9,334 nucleotides of DNA from Acidimicrobiia bacterium (GTDB taxonomy: Bacteria; Actinomycetota; Acidimicrobiia; Spongiisociales; UBA5794), in NCBI GenBank assembly GCA_013001485.1, contig JABDMN010000028.1, forward strand, positions 1 through 9,334. Reading direction: 5' to 3'. This document shows positions 1 to 6,249 of this stretch, in pieces (positions within the stretch are counted from its first letter, which is position 1; every line of letters begins with the position of its first letter). A program made the position numbers and the translations under genes. Below the pieces are notes generated by a model that was not told where the DNA came from, did no database searches, and saw only the letters and a program-made list of their open reading frames with translations.

Positions 1-185
1 GCCAGACCGAGCGCTGGAAATATGGCCCCTGTCGCCGCGAGTGCAAGGACGAAGCCGAAGAGACCCGACCCGATCCCGGGAGCCTGTTGGCGGAAGCTGG
101 GCACGCGGGACCGAGCACGCGAATGGCCTTTGACAACGAGCACCCAGACGCTGGACGCGACAAGCACAACTGCCATCCCCCTCAT
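1..185 (-). CDS. N-terminus of a Tad/Flp pilus membrane protein, probably TadB-like (partial)
   Basis: The frame opens with ATG at 185-183, overlapping the stop of the CpaF-like gene (ATGA), and runs without a stop to the window edge, giving 61 complete codons. The visible protein starts MRGMAVVLVASSVWVLVV, a hydrophobic N-terminal helix. A basic stretch (KGHSRARSR) follows, then a Pro/Gly-rich linker and a second hydrophobic helix (FGFVLALAATGAIFPALGL). In Tad loci the gene after the CpaF/TadA ATPase is normally tadB, an inner-membrane platform protein of the T2SSF family that begins with such helices. The identity therefore rests on gene order and the membrane profile; the T2SSF domain lies outside the window. 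The ATG three codons downstream (176) is an alternative start. Confidence 0.6.
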   Translation of the reverse strand, partial: MRGMAVVLVASSVWVLVVKGHSRARSRVPSFRQQAPGIGSGLFGFVLALAATGAIFPALGL

Positions 186-1111
186 TCGCGGCCCCCTGAG
201 GACGGAGGCGACATTGAGGATTCATGAGTCTGAACATCGAGGATCTGCTCCACAACGCGTCCCGAGGGGCCACGGCGAAGAAACACCACGAGGTCGACGA
301 CGGACGCGATTGTCCGTCGCAAGAACTCGATCGAGATGTTCTGGCCAGCCAGCACCGCGTAACTGATGAGCTTGTCCAGAGCATCGTTGGCGGAGTTGGC
401 GTGGATCGTCGCCAAACCCGAGCATCCCGCGTTCAACGCCATCAGCAAGTCGAGTGCCTCCGGACCCCTCACCTCGCCGACGACGATCCGATCGGGGCGC
501 TGGCGGAGCGCCTCACGGACCAGGTCGCGCAGGGTGATTGCAGCGCCGCCGTCCAGACCTTCGTCGCGGGTCTGCATCTGAGTCATGTCCGGGACATCGA
601 CCGAGATCTCGAACACCTCTTCGCAGGCGACGACGCGGCGCTGCGGGGGGACCTCGCTCAGGAGGCAGTTGATGAGAGTCGTCTTCCCGGCTCCGGGCGA
701 TCCGGCGACGAGAACAGTCCGGTCGTCACGAATCGCCGACGCAAGCTCGGCGGCTTGCTCCCGAGTCAGAGTGCCCCGGTCCGCCAGCTGGTCGAGGTTC
801 TGTGCAGCGAGAACGAACTTCCGGATCTGGATGTTGAGGCGGTCCGGGTGCGTGACGGGCGGGCCAGTGATGTGAACCCGGCTTCCATCCTCGAGCTGAG
901 CAGAAACGATGGGGCTTGCCAGATCGAGTCGTCTCCCCGTACCTGCGAGGAGTCGCTCGGCGATCCGCCGCACGGTCTGCGCGTCCGTCACCCCGGGCAG
1001 GAGCGTCTTTGCACCGTCTTTCACTACGAACGTGCGTCGACCACCCAGGACGATCACCTCCTCTACGGCGGGGTCAGCGAGCAGCGGTTCGAGGAATCCG
1101 AGGTCGCTCAT
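182..1111 (-). CDS. cpaF: CpaF/TadA-type secretion ATPase of a Flp/Tad pilus
   Basis: This 309-residue protein belongs to the VirB11/GspE ATPase family that powers Tad pilus assembly at the inner face of the membrane. The N-terminal part (about 5-105) matches the CpaF N-domain (LEPLLADPAVEEVIV, then LEDGSRVHI and IQIRKF). The ATPase core carries Walker A GSPGAGKTT (137-145), an acidic box EEVFEI (164-169), LREALRQRPDRIVVGEVRG-like Asp/Walker B sequence (RIVVGEVRG at 208-216) and the His box GLATIHANS (232-240). All catalytic elements look intact. Most CpaF proteins exceed 400 residues; this one lacks the usual N-terminal helical extension and begins directly at the 'PLL-DP-V' segment. The ATG start overlaps the stop of the upstream TadZ-like gene by four bases, which supports it. 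The stop overlaps the next gene in the same way. Confidence 0.92.
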   Translation of the reverse strand: MSDLGFLEPLLADPAVEEVIVLGGRRTFVVKDGAKTLLPGVTDAQTVRRIAERLLAGTGRRLDLASPIVSAQLEDGSRVHITGPPVTHPDRLNIQIRKFVLAAQNLDQLADRGTLTREQAAELASAIRDDRTVLVAGSPGAGKTTLINCLLSEVPPQRRVVACEEVFEISVDVPDMTQMQTRDEGLDGGAAITLRDLVREALRQRPDRIVVGEVRGPEALDLLMALNAGCSGLATIHANSANDALDKLISYAVLAGQNISIEFLRRTIASVVDLVVFLRRGPSGRVVEQILDVQTHESSMSPPSSGGRE

Positions 1112-2136
1112 CCCGGCACCGCCAATGAGCGAAGCGGTCGGGTGACGCGGTGGCTGGGCGACCTGGCGGCGCGTGCCCGGCGTCTCACATCGCTGTGCTC
1201 GTGGACGAGAACGGCGGGGTCGAGTCCGGTCCAGCGGCGGCTCGTCTTGACCAGGTCGGCGGTGGATTCATCGTCGATCCTGTTGAGGATGAGTGCAGGC
1301 ATCGGGCCGGCCCAGCGGGCCACCACGTCGGCGGCCCGCACAAGGCCTGTCGCGGATGCTTCTGCCACGACGACTGCGTGATCGGCTCGCTTCGACAGCC
1401 GGTCGTCTTCTGTCGGGCCGCAGTCGACGATCACCACCTCGTACCTCTGGCGAGCCGCCTCGATCACGTCCTCGACCAATTCGGTGCGCAGGACCTGATC
1501 ATTTGGCCGGTGAGAGCCGACGACGACGTCAATACCTCGCCAGCCGTGGACGGCCTCATCGGTCAGCAATCCGGACTCACGCACGCGGTCTGCCGCATCG
1601 GTGAGGTCAGGTCGAGGTGGAAGGCCGAGGCGGACGGCTATGGACGGAGCGGCGATGTCGCAGTCGACGAGCACGACTCGCCTCTCGCGCATCCAGGCCC
1701 AGGCGAGGGCGACCGCGATCTCGGAACGACCGGGCGCGCCGCGGGCGCCAGTCACGGCAACCACTTCGCCGAGGCCATCAGCGTCGACTGGCCGGCTTGG
1801 TCCGAGGAATCGGATCGCCTGGACGATCCCCTCGGCACCGATCCGCTCATCGAGGATTTCGTCGGCTCCGCCGATGTCGAGCAGGCGGGCCGCAGGGCGA
1901 TCGAAGGCGGGGTGAATGCCGACGACCAGGATCCCGGCCTGCTTCCACGACGCGATCTGGGCGGCGGTTACCCACGCAGTCTCGGCGCCCGCAACAACGA
2001 CGTCGACGATCTCTGGGTCGAGTTCCTCGGGGAGGTAAATCCGCTGAGTCAGCGCTATTGCCCCAGTTGCCTGAGCATGGGCGACCAGGTCTGGCTCCCA
2101 GTCGCGGGGGGAGAGGATCGTGGCGACCCGGATCAC
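1108..2136 (-). CDS. CpaE/TadZ-like MinD-family ATPase with a degenerate P-loop
   Basis: A 342-residue protein. Residues 1-115 resemble a receiver-like domain (VDVVVAG, GILVVGIHP, GGADEILDE). Residues 124-342 form a MinD/ParA-type fold: EVVAVTGARGAPGRSEIAVA at the P-loop (124-143), VVLVDCDIAAPSIAVRLGL (154-172) as the Walker A' strand with D158, YEVVIVDCGP (232-241) and ALILNRID (281-288). CpaE/TadZ proteins place the Tad apparatus, often at a pole, and many have atypical nucleotide sites. Here the P-loop reads GARGAPGRS, with Arg where both the signature and the catalytic lysines would be, so hydrolysis is doubtful. Translation starts at GTG (2136-2134), overlapping the SAF-domain gene stop (GTGA). 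Related actinobacterial proteins are sometimes called septum-site-determining (Ssd) proteins. The family assignment is firm; polar localisation is inferred. Confidence 0.82.
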   Translation of the reverse strand: MIRVATILSPRDWEPDLVAHAQATGAIALTQRIYLPEELDPEIVDVVVAGAETAWVTAAQIASWKQAGILVVGIHPAFDRPAARLLDIGGADEILDERIGAEGIVQAIRFLGPSRPVDADGLGEVVAVTGARGAPGRSEIAVALAWAWMRERRVVLVDCDIAAPSIAVRLGLPPRPDLTDAADRVRESGLLTDEAVHGWRGIDVVVGSHRPNDQVLRTELVEDVIEAARQRYEVVIVDCGPTEDDRLSKRADHAVVVAEASATGLVRAADVVARWAGPMPALILNRIDDESTADLVKTSRRWTGLDPAVLVHEHSDVRRRARAARSPSHRVTRPLRSLAVPG

Positions 2137-2744
2137 GGGGCTGGTCTCCGTACGAGGTCGAGCTCTGCCGTGCGCATCGCGTGGGCGAGCGCGGCGGCCG
2201 TCTCGTCATCGACCCGGAGCACAAGGTCGACCGTTGACGATCGGTCGGATGGCCGACTGCTCGCCGACACGATCTCGACACCGGATGCGATCAAGTCGGT
2301 CCTGGCTGGTTGGCCAGGGTCGTCGAAGGTGGCGAACACATCGACCGTGTCGCCAACCGCTATCAGGCCCTGAACTGCGTGAGAGGGAGGAAGGGACAGG
2401 GCCATCTCGTTGCCCCTGGCGGTGTCTGTGGGAGGCCTGAGGACCGACGGCGTGAGTGGCTCGCCCTCGCTTAGAGCGACAGCGACCGTCCACTCGGAGA
2501 GCTCGCCCACAGAGTCGCCGAGGACGAGGCCTTCGGGATCCGACACCATGCGGACACCGAGATCGACGGATCCGAGGGCTGCGCCAGCCGGCACGGGTTC
2601 CTGGGCGTAGAGGACGGGGCTGGTCTCGGGCGGGCGGGTGACGACCACCACCAGAATGGCCGCGGCCGCAGCGAGTGCCACCCCGAGCAGTGTCCTCCGA
2701 TCTACTGACGACAGATGCCACTGCCGCGGGTCGAGGAGCGTCAT
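2133..2744 (-). CDS. cpaB: CpaB/RcpC-like SAF-domain protein of the Tad pilus
   Basis: A 203-residue protein with one N-terminal membrane anchor (about 18-36, LLGVALAAAAAILVVVV) and an exported remainder. A SAF domain follows (about 43-104; VLYAQEPVPAGAALGSVDL and later LSEGEPLTPSVL). The C-terminal half matches the RcpC/CpaB region (VQGLIAVGDTVDVFATF, then VEIVSA, then TVDLVLRVDDETAAALAHA). CpaB proteins are Flp/Tad pilus assembly factors; in Gram-negatives they work with the secretin, which a monoderm would not need, so the exact role here is open. The ATG overlaps the upstream stop by four bases and is preceded by a good ribosome-binding site (GAGGAAA, four bases upstream). The domain call is strong and the gene symbol is by similarity only. 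Confidence 0.8.
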   Translation of the reverse strand: MTLLDPRQWHLSSVDRRTLLGVALAAAAAILVVVVTRPPETSPVLYAQEPVPAGAALGSVDLGVRMVSDPEGLVLGDSVGELSEWTVAVALSEGEPLTPSVLRPPTDTARGNEMALSLPPSHAVQGLIAVGDTVDVFATFDDPGQPARTDLIASGVEIVSASSRPSDRSSTVDLVLRVDDETAAALAHAMRTAELDLVRRPAP

Positions 2745-3040
2745 GACGTTTCCTCGAACGCGACGATGTGGTGCAGCGGCAGCATCCGCTGTCCGCGGCC
2801 GGTGGCCAACACGACGTAGTCGATTCCTACGCCAGCAATGCGACCGGCGTGGATGTCGGATGAGGTGTGGATGGCGACGTTGCGGCCGCGATCGCCAAAC
2901 TCAATCAGTCGGTCGCGGAACGTGGACTTGCGTAGCGCCGTGGCCCTTGCGGCGTCCTGTTCGGCTTCGAGCGTCTCTTCGAGATGAGCCCGCATACGTC
3001 GACCGACACGGCTCAAGTCCGGATGATGAAGTGGATCCAC
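2741..3040 (-). CDS. Unrecognised 99-residue protein leading the Tad operon
   Basis: I do not recognise this family with certainty. The N-terminal half (about 1-45) is helical and charged (RRMRAHLEETLEAEQDAARA). The C-terminal half looks like a small beta-barrel of the SH3/LSm kind (VAIHTSSDIHAGRIAGVG, then DYVVLATG, then MLPLHHIVAF). Short actinobacterial proteins with a helical lead and a 'xGxxxxVGxDyvvL' barrel are known, with no assigned function that I can state. It has no signal peptide or membrane segment, so it should be cytoplasmic. The frame is open to a GTG at 3046, but the Shine-Dalgarno GGAGG (3053-3049) lies only 2 bases from that codon and 8 bases from the next GTG at 3040, so I place the start there. 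Its stop overlaps the cpaB-like start by four bases, tying it to pilus production. Confidence 0.75.
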   Translation of the reverse strand: MDPLHHPDLSRVGRRMRAHLEETLEAEQDAARATALRKSTFRDRLIEFGDRGRNVAIHTSSDIHAGRIAGVGIDYVVLATGRGQRMLPLHHIVAFEETS

Positions 3041-3048
3041 GCGCACTG

Positions 3049-3053
3049 CCTCC
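3049..3053 (-). promoter_or_regulatory. Shine-Dalgarno site that decides the start of the Tad operon's first gene
   Basis: A perfect GGAGG on the minus strand lies 8 bases before the GTG at 3040-3038 and only 2 bases before the GTG at 3046-3044. The usual spacing is 5-9 bases, so it favours the downstream GTG. Confidence 0.6.
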
Positions 3054-3132
3054 GCTCAATACCTGCAAACCAAGTAGTAAACGGCTACTCTTGGTGGTGC
3101 AAGGGGTACGGAGAGGAAGATTTCGCGAGTCT

Positions 3133-3145
3133 GCCAATCATTGGC
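3133..3145. promoter_or_regulatory. Candidate operator: GCCAAT-C-ATTGGC inverted repeat
   Basis: A perfect inverted repeat with 6-base arms around a single base ends 27 bases before the ArsR start at 3173. It lies about 90 bases upstream of the divergent Tad operon start. A second, overlapping pair of arms, CTGCCA (3131-3136) and TGGCAG (3154-3159), surrounds it. ArsR repressors are homodimers that usually bind short inverted repeats in their own promoter, so autoregulation is the simplest reading. No convincing -35/-10 pair could be placed around it. Confidence 0.45.
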
Positions 3146-3172
3146 TGATAGCGTGGCAGTAGTTGACTTGAG

Positions 3173-3469
3173 ATGGACCACTTAGACGAAGCACTGCGAG
3201 GGATATCGGATCCGATTCGCCGTCGGATCCTCACTCTGCTGCGCGATAAGGAACTTGCTGCGGGGGCCATCGCCGAGGAGTTCGAAGTCACCCGTCCCGC
3301 GATCTCTCATCACCTCCGCGTGCTTCGCGAATCCGGACTCGTCGCCGAACGGCGCAACGGTCAGAACCGCATGTACTCCGCCAACCGCGAGGGCATCGAG
3401 GTGCTCAAGGAGTGGTTCCACTCCTTCTTCCCGATCGACGACCACGTCGACCGCGAGTCTGGGACCTAG
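3173..3469 (+). CDS. ArsR/SmtB-family winged-helix repressor, 98 residues
   Basis: A compact one-domain transcription repressor. It opens with the typical helix LRGISDPIRRRILTLLRD (8-25). The recognition region is IAEEFEVTRPAISHHLRVLRESGLV (33-57), and the wing is AERRNGQNRMYSAN (58-71). Cysteine is absent, so the classic Cys-based metal-sensing site is missing. It resembles the subgroup that often pairs with SRPBCC (AHSA1) proteins, but here it stands alone and divergent from the Tad operon. No Shine-Dalgarno precedes the ATG at 3173, so translation is probably leaderless or nearly so. Its TAG stop shares a CTAG with the stop of the convergent YbaN-like gene. The family call is strong; the ligand and regulon are unknown, and control of itself or of the pilus genes is a guess from position. 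Confidence 0.88.
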   Translation: MDHLDEALRGISDPIRRRILTLLRDKELAAGAIAEEFEVTRPAISHHLRVLRESGLVAERRNGQNRMYSANREGIEVLKEWFHSFFPIDDHVDRESGT

Positions 3470-3948
3470 CGACCCGGGATGGCTTCGGCCATCTCCTGGC
3501 GCCTCGCAACTTCGACCTCACGGGTTGGCCGTGACAGCACGAACCAGATCCCGTAGAGCCCGAGGGCTATGAGGCCGATCCGTGCGTAGATGTTCGTGAT
3601 GGCGAAGGTCACCGACAGAGTCACGGCGACCGTGATGGACGTCACCGCGATCACTTTGATCCGACGGGGAATGCCGAGGCCGGCCTTGTAGTCACGCAGG
3701 CTCTGCCCGAAGTACTTGTTCTCGAGCATCCAGGTGTGCATGCGCTCGCTCGACATCGAAAAGAGCCACAGCGCCACCAACAGGTTGAGGAACCCAGGGA
3801 TGCCGGGGATGAAGGTTCCGGCGATACCAAGACCCAAGAACGCGAAACCGAGGGTTGCGTAGAGGACCCTCACAACCACGCTACGAGAGACGTTCACCTC
3901 GGGAAGCGAGGCGTCGACCTCGAGGTTTTCGGAACGGGCGGCTGGCAT
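3466..3948 (-). CDS. YbaN-like (DUF454) inner-membrane protein
   Basis: A 160-residue protein from the ATG at 3948. After a polar N-terminus of about 25 residues it shows the DUF454 core. This consists of a hydrophobic helix pair (VVVRVLYATLGFAFLGLGIAG, then FIPGIPGFLNLLVALWLF), the conserved SSERMHTWMLENKYFG segment, and SLRDYKAGLGIPRRIKVIAV. Two more membrane helices follow (about 106-123 and 126-143). YbaN proteins are small membrane proteins of unknown function. The family's usual 'LPxLPTTP' turn is here IPGIPG. The frame stays open to 4116, but that extension overlaps the DJ-1-like gene and has no family similarity, so it was trimmed. There is no clear Shine-Dalgarno; a TAATCT box at 3962-3957 sits 8 bases before the ATG and could be a -10 for a leaderless internal transcript. 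Confidence 0.8.
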   Translation of the reverse strand: MPAARSENLEVDASLPEVNVSRSVVVRVLYATLGFAFLGLGIAGTFIPGIPGFLNLLVALWLFSMSSERMHTWMLENKYFGQSLRDYKAGLGIPRRIKVIAVTSITVAVTLSVTFAITNIYARIGLIALGLYGIWFVLSRPTREVEVARRQEMAEAIPGR

Positions 3949-4003
3949 GGATCGGCAGATTACCCGTGGCAAGTGCGTAAACCCACATTGACGGACGGGC
4001 GGA

Positions 4004-4588
4004 TCAGACGGGCGGCTCGGGGTCGTACTGGATGTAGCGGCGAACCTCGCGAGCTCGCTCGGGGGAGTGGAGTCGGGAGACGAGGTGGAGGGCCATGTCG
4101 ATGCCCGCCGAGACACCGGCGGCGGTGATCACGTCGCCCGTGTCGACAAAACGGTCGTCGGGCCGGACCTCGATCGTCGGCGCCAGTGAGGCAAGCGCGT
4201 CGAGCGAACCCCAATGGGTTGTCGCTGCTCGGCCGTCGAGCAGGCCCGCGTCAGCGAAGACCAACGAACCCGTGCAAACCGACGTCATCAACGAACCTGA
4301 CTCCGCGGCGTTGAGCACGAAGCTGCGATAGCGGTCATCCCCCAGGTGGGCGCGAGTGCCCTGCCCTCCTGGGTAGACGAGCACGTCGAGGTGCGGAGTG
4401 TCATCCCACGAGTAGTCGGGAATGACCCGCATCCCCTTGGCGCAGGTCACCGGCTCTGTCGATGGGGCGATGGTGAACACCGAGACCCCATCGTCTGGCC
4501 ACCGCAGCGCCCACGACTGAAGTACCTCCCACGGACCGACGAAGTCGAGCTCCTCGGCGCCGTCGAACATGAACACCCCTATGTGCAT
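4004..4588 (-). CDS. DJ-1/PfpI-family protein (class I glutamine amidotransferase-like)
   Basis: A 194-residue protein starting MHIGVFMFDGAEELDFVGPW, the typical first strand and acidic motif of DJ-1/PfpI proteins of the GlxA/isonitrile hydratase-like branch. The nucleophile elbow is SVCTGSLVFADAGLLDG (103-119) with Cys105, followed by AATTHW (121-126) with His125; VLVYPGGQGTR (69-79) forms the oxyanion-side loop. The C-terminus VITAAGVSAGIDMALHLV (153-170) is also characteristic. The likely active residues are present, so it should be an enzyme or a stress/glyoxal-related protein; the substrate cannot be told from sequence. There is no C-terminal AraC domain, so it is the stand-alone form. 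The ATG at 4588 was chosen because upstream frame sequence lacks family similarity. It lies 37 bases after the methyltransferase gene and probably shares its transcript. Confidence 0.85.
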   Translation of the reverse strand: MHIGVFMFDGAEELDFVGPWEVLQSWALRWPDDGVSVFTIAPSTEPVTCAKGMRVIPDYSWDDTPHLDVLVYPGGQGTRAHLGDDRYRSFVLNAAESGSLMTSVCTGSLVFADAGLLDGRAATTHWGSLDALASLAPTIEVRPDDRFVDTGDVITAAGVSAGIDMALHLVSRLHSPERAREVRRYIQYDPEPPV

Positions 4589-4625
4589 GGCGGGAGTCTG
4601 CCAGGCACCGTCGAGTTGTGCCCGG

Positions 4626-5372
4626 TCAGTCGAGGCGTTCGAGCCAGAACGCGCCGACCCGATAGGGGAACGCGAACGACTCGGTGTCGGGCCCCAGATG
4701 GTGATCCCACACAGCCCGGCACTCGTCGAGCACGGCGGCACGGTCCTCGGGAGTCAGCACCGAGATGTGAGAGACAGACAGCATGCGGTCCTCGACGCCC
4801 TTCCTTGTGGTCTCGACGACCTGGGAGAAGTCGGCGCGGTTGACGGGCCCGAACCCGGGGACCTCGTTTGTCGACCGTTCCCGCTCCTGGTGCCACGGAG
4901 CATCCGATTCGATCTCGTCCATGATCGACCACAGAGCATTGACCAGAGCGTGGCTGCGGTCCCGGGCGTTCCAGATGAGCCCGAGTCGGGTCCCGGGTTT
5001 GAGGACCCGGTGGAGCTCGGCACCTGCTCGGTCCTTGTCGAACCAGTGAAGCGCCTGGGCAATGGTGATTGCGTCGAAGGTCCCGTCGGCGAAGGGGAGC
5101 CCCTCGGCTACCGCTTCGACGACGGGGACATTCGTGATCTCGCGCAACACCTCGTGCATTTGTGAGACCGGTTCGACGGCGACCACCTGGCACCGACCGG
5201 CAAGCTCACGTGTCAGCTTGCCTGTGCCGGCGGCGATGTCAGCTACGAGCGAGCCCGTGCCGATGCCGATGTTGTCGACCAACCACTCGACCGCGTCAGC
5301 CGGGTAGCCGGCACGGCCTCGCTCGTAGCGCCAGCCGTCCGCGGAGAAGCCCTCAGCAGCGACACTGTGCAT
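4626..5372 (-). CDS. Class I SAM-dependent methyltransferase
   Basis: A 248-residue protein of the Methyltransf_11 type. After SADGWRYERGRAGYPADAV (10-28), common in this family, comes the SAM-binding motif I VADIAAGTGKLT (43-54). The acidic end of strand 2 is VVAVEP (63-68), followed by AEGLPFADGTFDAITIAQALHW (89-110) and HRVLKPGTRLGLIWN (about 122-136). This is the 'E(G)LPfpD.sFD.v....lHwf' pattern of small-molecule methyltransferases found beside regulators; the substrate is unknown. The ATG at 5372 fits the family N-terminus; the longer open frame upstream runs into the SRPBCC gene and was rejected. The gene follows the SRPBCC gene by 32 bases. No good Shine-Dalgarno is visible, and an AGGA is too far away (about 14 bases). 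Confidence 0.85.
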   Translation of the reverse strand: MHSVAAEGFSADGWRYERGRAGYPADAVEWLVDNIGIGTGSLVADIAAGTGKLTRELAGRCQVVAVEPVSQMHEVLREITNVPVVEAVAEGLPFADGTFDAITIAQALHWFDKDRAGAELHRVLKPGTRLGLIWNARDRSHALVNALWSIMDEIESDAPWHQERERSTNEVPGFGPVNRADFSQVVETTRKGVEDRMLSVSHISVLTPEDRAAVLDECRAVWDHHLGPDTESFAFPYRVGAFWLERLD

Positions 5373-5404
5373 ACGTTGACGATACGTCCTGAAGGGCTCG
5401 ACCC

Positions 5405-5881
5405 TCAGGCGGACTGGAGGTGGGTCGTGAGCTTGTCGAACGCCATGTTCCAGCCTGCGGCCCCTGGTGAGTCTGCGGGCACTCCGACGTGGGTCATGGT
5501 CATCCTGGTTGCACCTCCGAGATCCTCGAGTTCGACGATGACATCGGTCGACTCGGGATGTCCTTCGGGCAAGCCCATCGACTGGGGGGACAGGACGTTG
5601 CCGTCCTCGTCTGCCATGGCATCGGTGTAGACGAGGCGGGTGTGAGGCTCGACCTCGGTGAACTCGCCTGTGAACCACATCTGCATCGGGCCGTTTGGAG
5701 TCTGCATCTCCATGCAGATGTGCCGCTTGCCGCCGACGCGGACGTCGAGTTTGGCCACAGGGATGCTGGCGCCTGTCGGGCCGTACCAAGCAGCAAAGTG
5801 GTCTGGCTCGGTCCACATGCTCCACACCAGCTCGATGGGTGCGTTGAGGGTGCGTTCGATCACCACGGATTTGTCAGTCAT
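5405..5881 (-). CDS. SRPBCC/AHSA1-domain protein
   Basis: A 158-residue START-like protein (activator of Hsp90 ATPase homologue type). Visible landmarks are the first strand and helix IERTLNAPIELVWSMWTEPDHFAAWYGP (8-35), KLDVRVGGKRHICME (44-58), FTGEFTEVEPHTRLVY (70-85), TDVIVELEDLGGATRMTMTH (112-131) and the C-terminal helix GAAGWNMAFDKLTTHL (140-155). These proteins form a deep hydrophobic pocket that may bind a small lipophilic ligand. The gene overlaps the upstream arsR by four bases (ATGA). It has an AGGAG Shine-Dalgarno 7 bases before its ATG, which decides the start against a longer frame. ArsR-SRPBCC pairs are common in actinobacteria and proteobacteria; the regulator is usually thought to control the SRPBCC gene. 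The ligand is unknown. Confidence 0.88.
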   Translation of the reverse strand: MTDKSVVIERTLNAPIELVWSMWTEPDHFAAWYGPTGASIPVAKLDVRVGGKRHICMEMQTPNGPMQMWFTGEFTEVEPHTRLVYTDAMADEDGNVLSPQSMGLPEGHPESTDVIVELEDLGGATRMTMTHVGVPADSPGAAGWNMAFDKLTTHLQSA

Positions 5882-6249
5882 TTCTTTCTCCTGCTCTCTT
5901 CGGTGTCCTGGAGTTGCTTGATGTACTCGTCCATGCGGTCGAAGCGGTCCTCCCACACGGGGCGATACCGCTCGATCCACGTGGCGACGTCTTCGAGGGG
6001 GCTGGCATTGAGTGAGCACGGTCGGTACTGGGCGTGGCGCCCCCGCTCGACGAGGCCGGCCTGTTCGAGCACCTTCAGGTGCCGCGATATCGCCGGCAGT
6101 GTCATGTCGAACGGTGCGGCCAGCTCGTTCACCGTGGCTGCCCCTTCCGCCAGGAGTCCCAAGATGGCTCGGCGAGTGCCATTGGCGAGTGCAGCGAACG
6201 TCTCGCTGAGCCGGTCCTCGTCTGGAGTCATGTCCTGGCGCGAAGTCAT
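5878..6249 (-). CDS. ArsR-family repressor, first gene of the SRPBCC/methyltransferase operon
   Basis: A 123-residue winged-helix regulator: helix 1 and 2 FAALANGTRRAILGLLAEG (18-36), then VNELAAPFDMTLPAISRHLKVLEQAGLV (40-67) with the recognition helix, then wing ERGRHAQYRPCSLNA (68-82). The C-terminal helix region WIERYRPVWEDRFDRMDEYIK (91-111) has the Trp/Tyr/Arg pattern seen in ArsR proteins paired with SRPBCC genes. A single cysteine (Cys78) is not in a metal-site arrangement. The ATG at 6249 is preceded by a TAAGTT -10 box only 7 bases away, so the transcript probably begins at the start codon. A later ATG at 6231 is possible but has poor ribosome-binding spacing. The stop overlaps the SRPBCC start by four bases. 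Confidence 0.9.
   Translation of the reverse strand: MTSRQDMTPDEDRLSETFAALANGTRRAILGLLAEGAATVNELAAPFDMTLPAISRHLKVLEQAGLVERGRHAQYRPCSLNASPLEDVATWIERYRPVWEDRFDRMDEYIKQLQDTEESRRKK

Noticed and set aside
224..1381. 385-residue plus-strand open frame opposite cpaF
   Set aside because: It lies antisense to a gene with all CpaF motifs, has no family features, and such long shadows are expected from high G+C third positions.
1150..2373. 407-residue plus-strand open frame opposite the TadZ-like and CpaB-like genes
   Set aside because: It crosses the boundary of two well-supported genes and its composition looks like an antisense shadow; no start signals or motifs.
3466..4116. Longer N-terminus for the YbaN-like protein
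   Set aside because: The extension overlaps the end of the DJ-1-like gene and has low-complexity Ser/Pro/Thr sequence unlike the family; ATG 3948 fits better.
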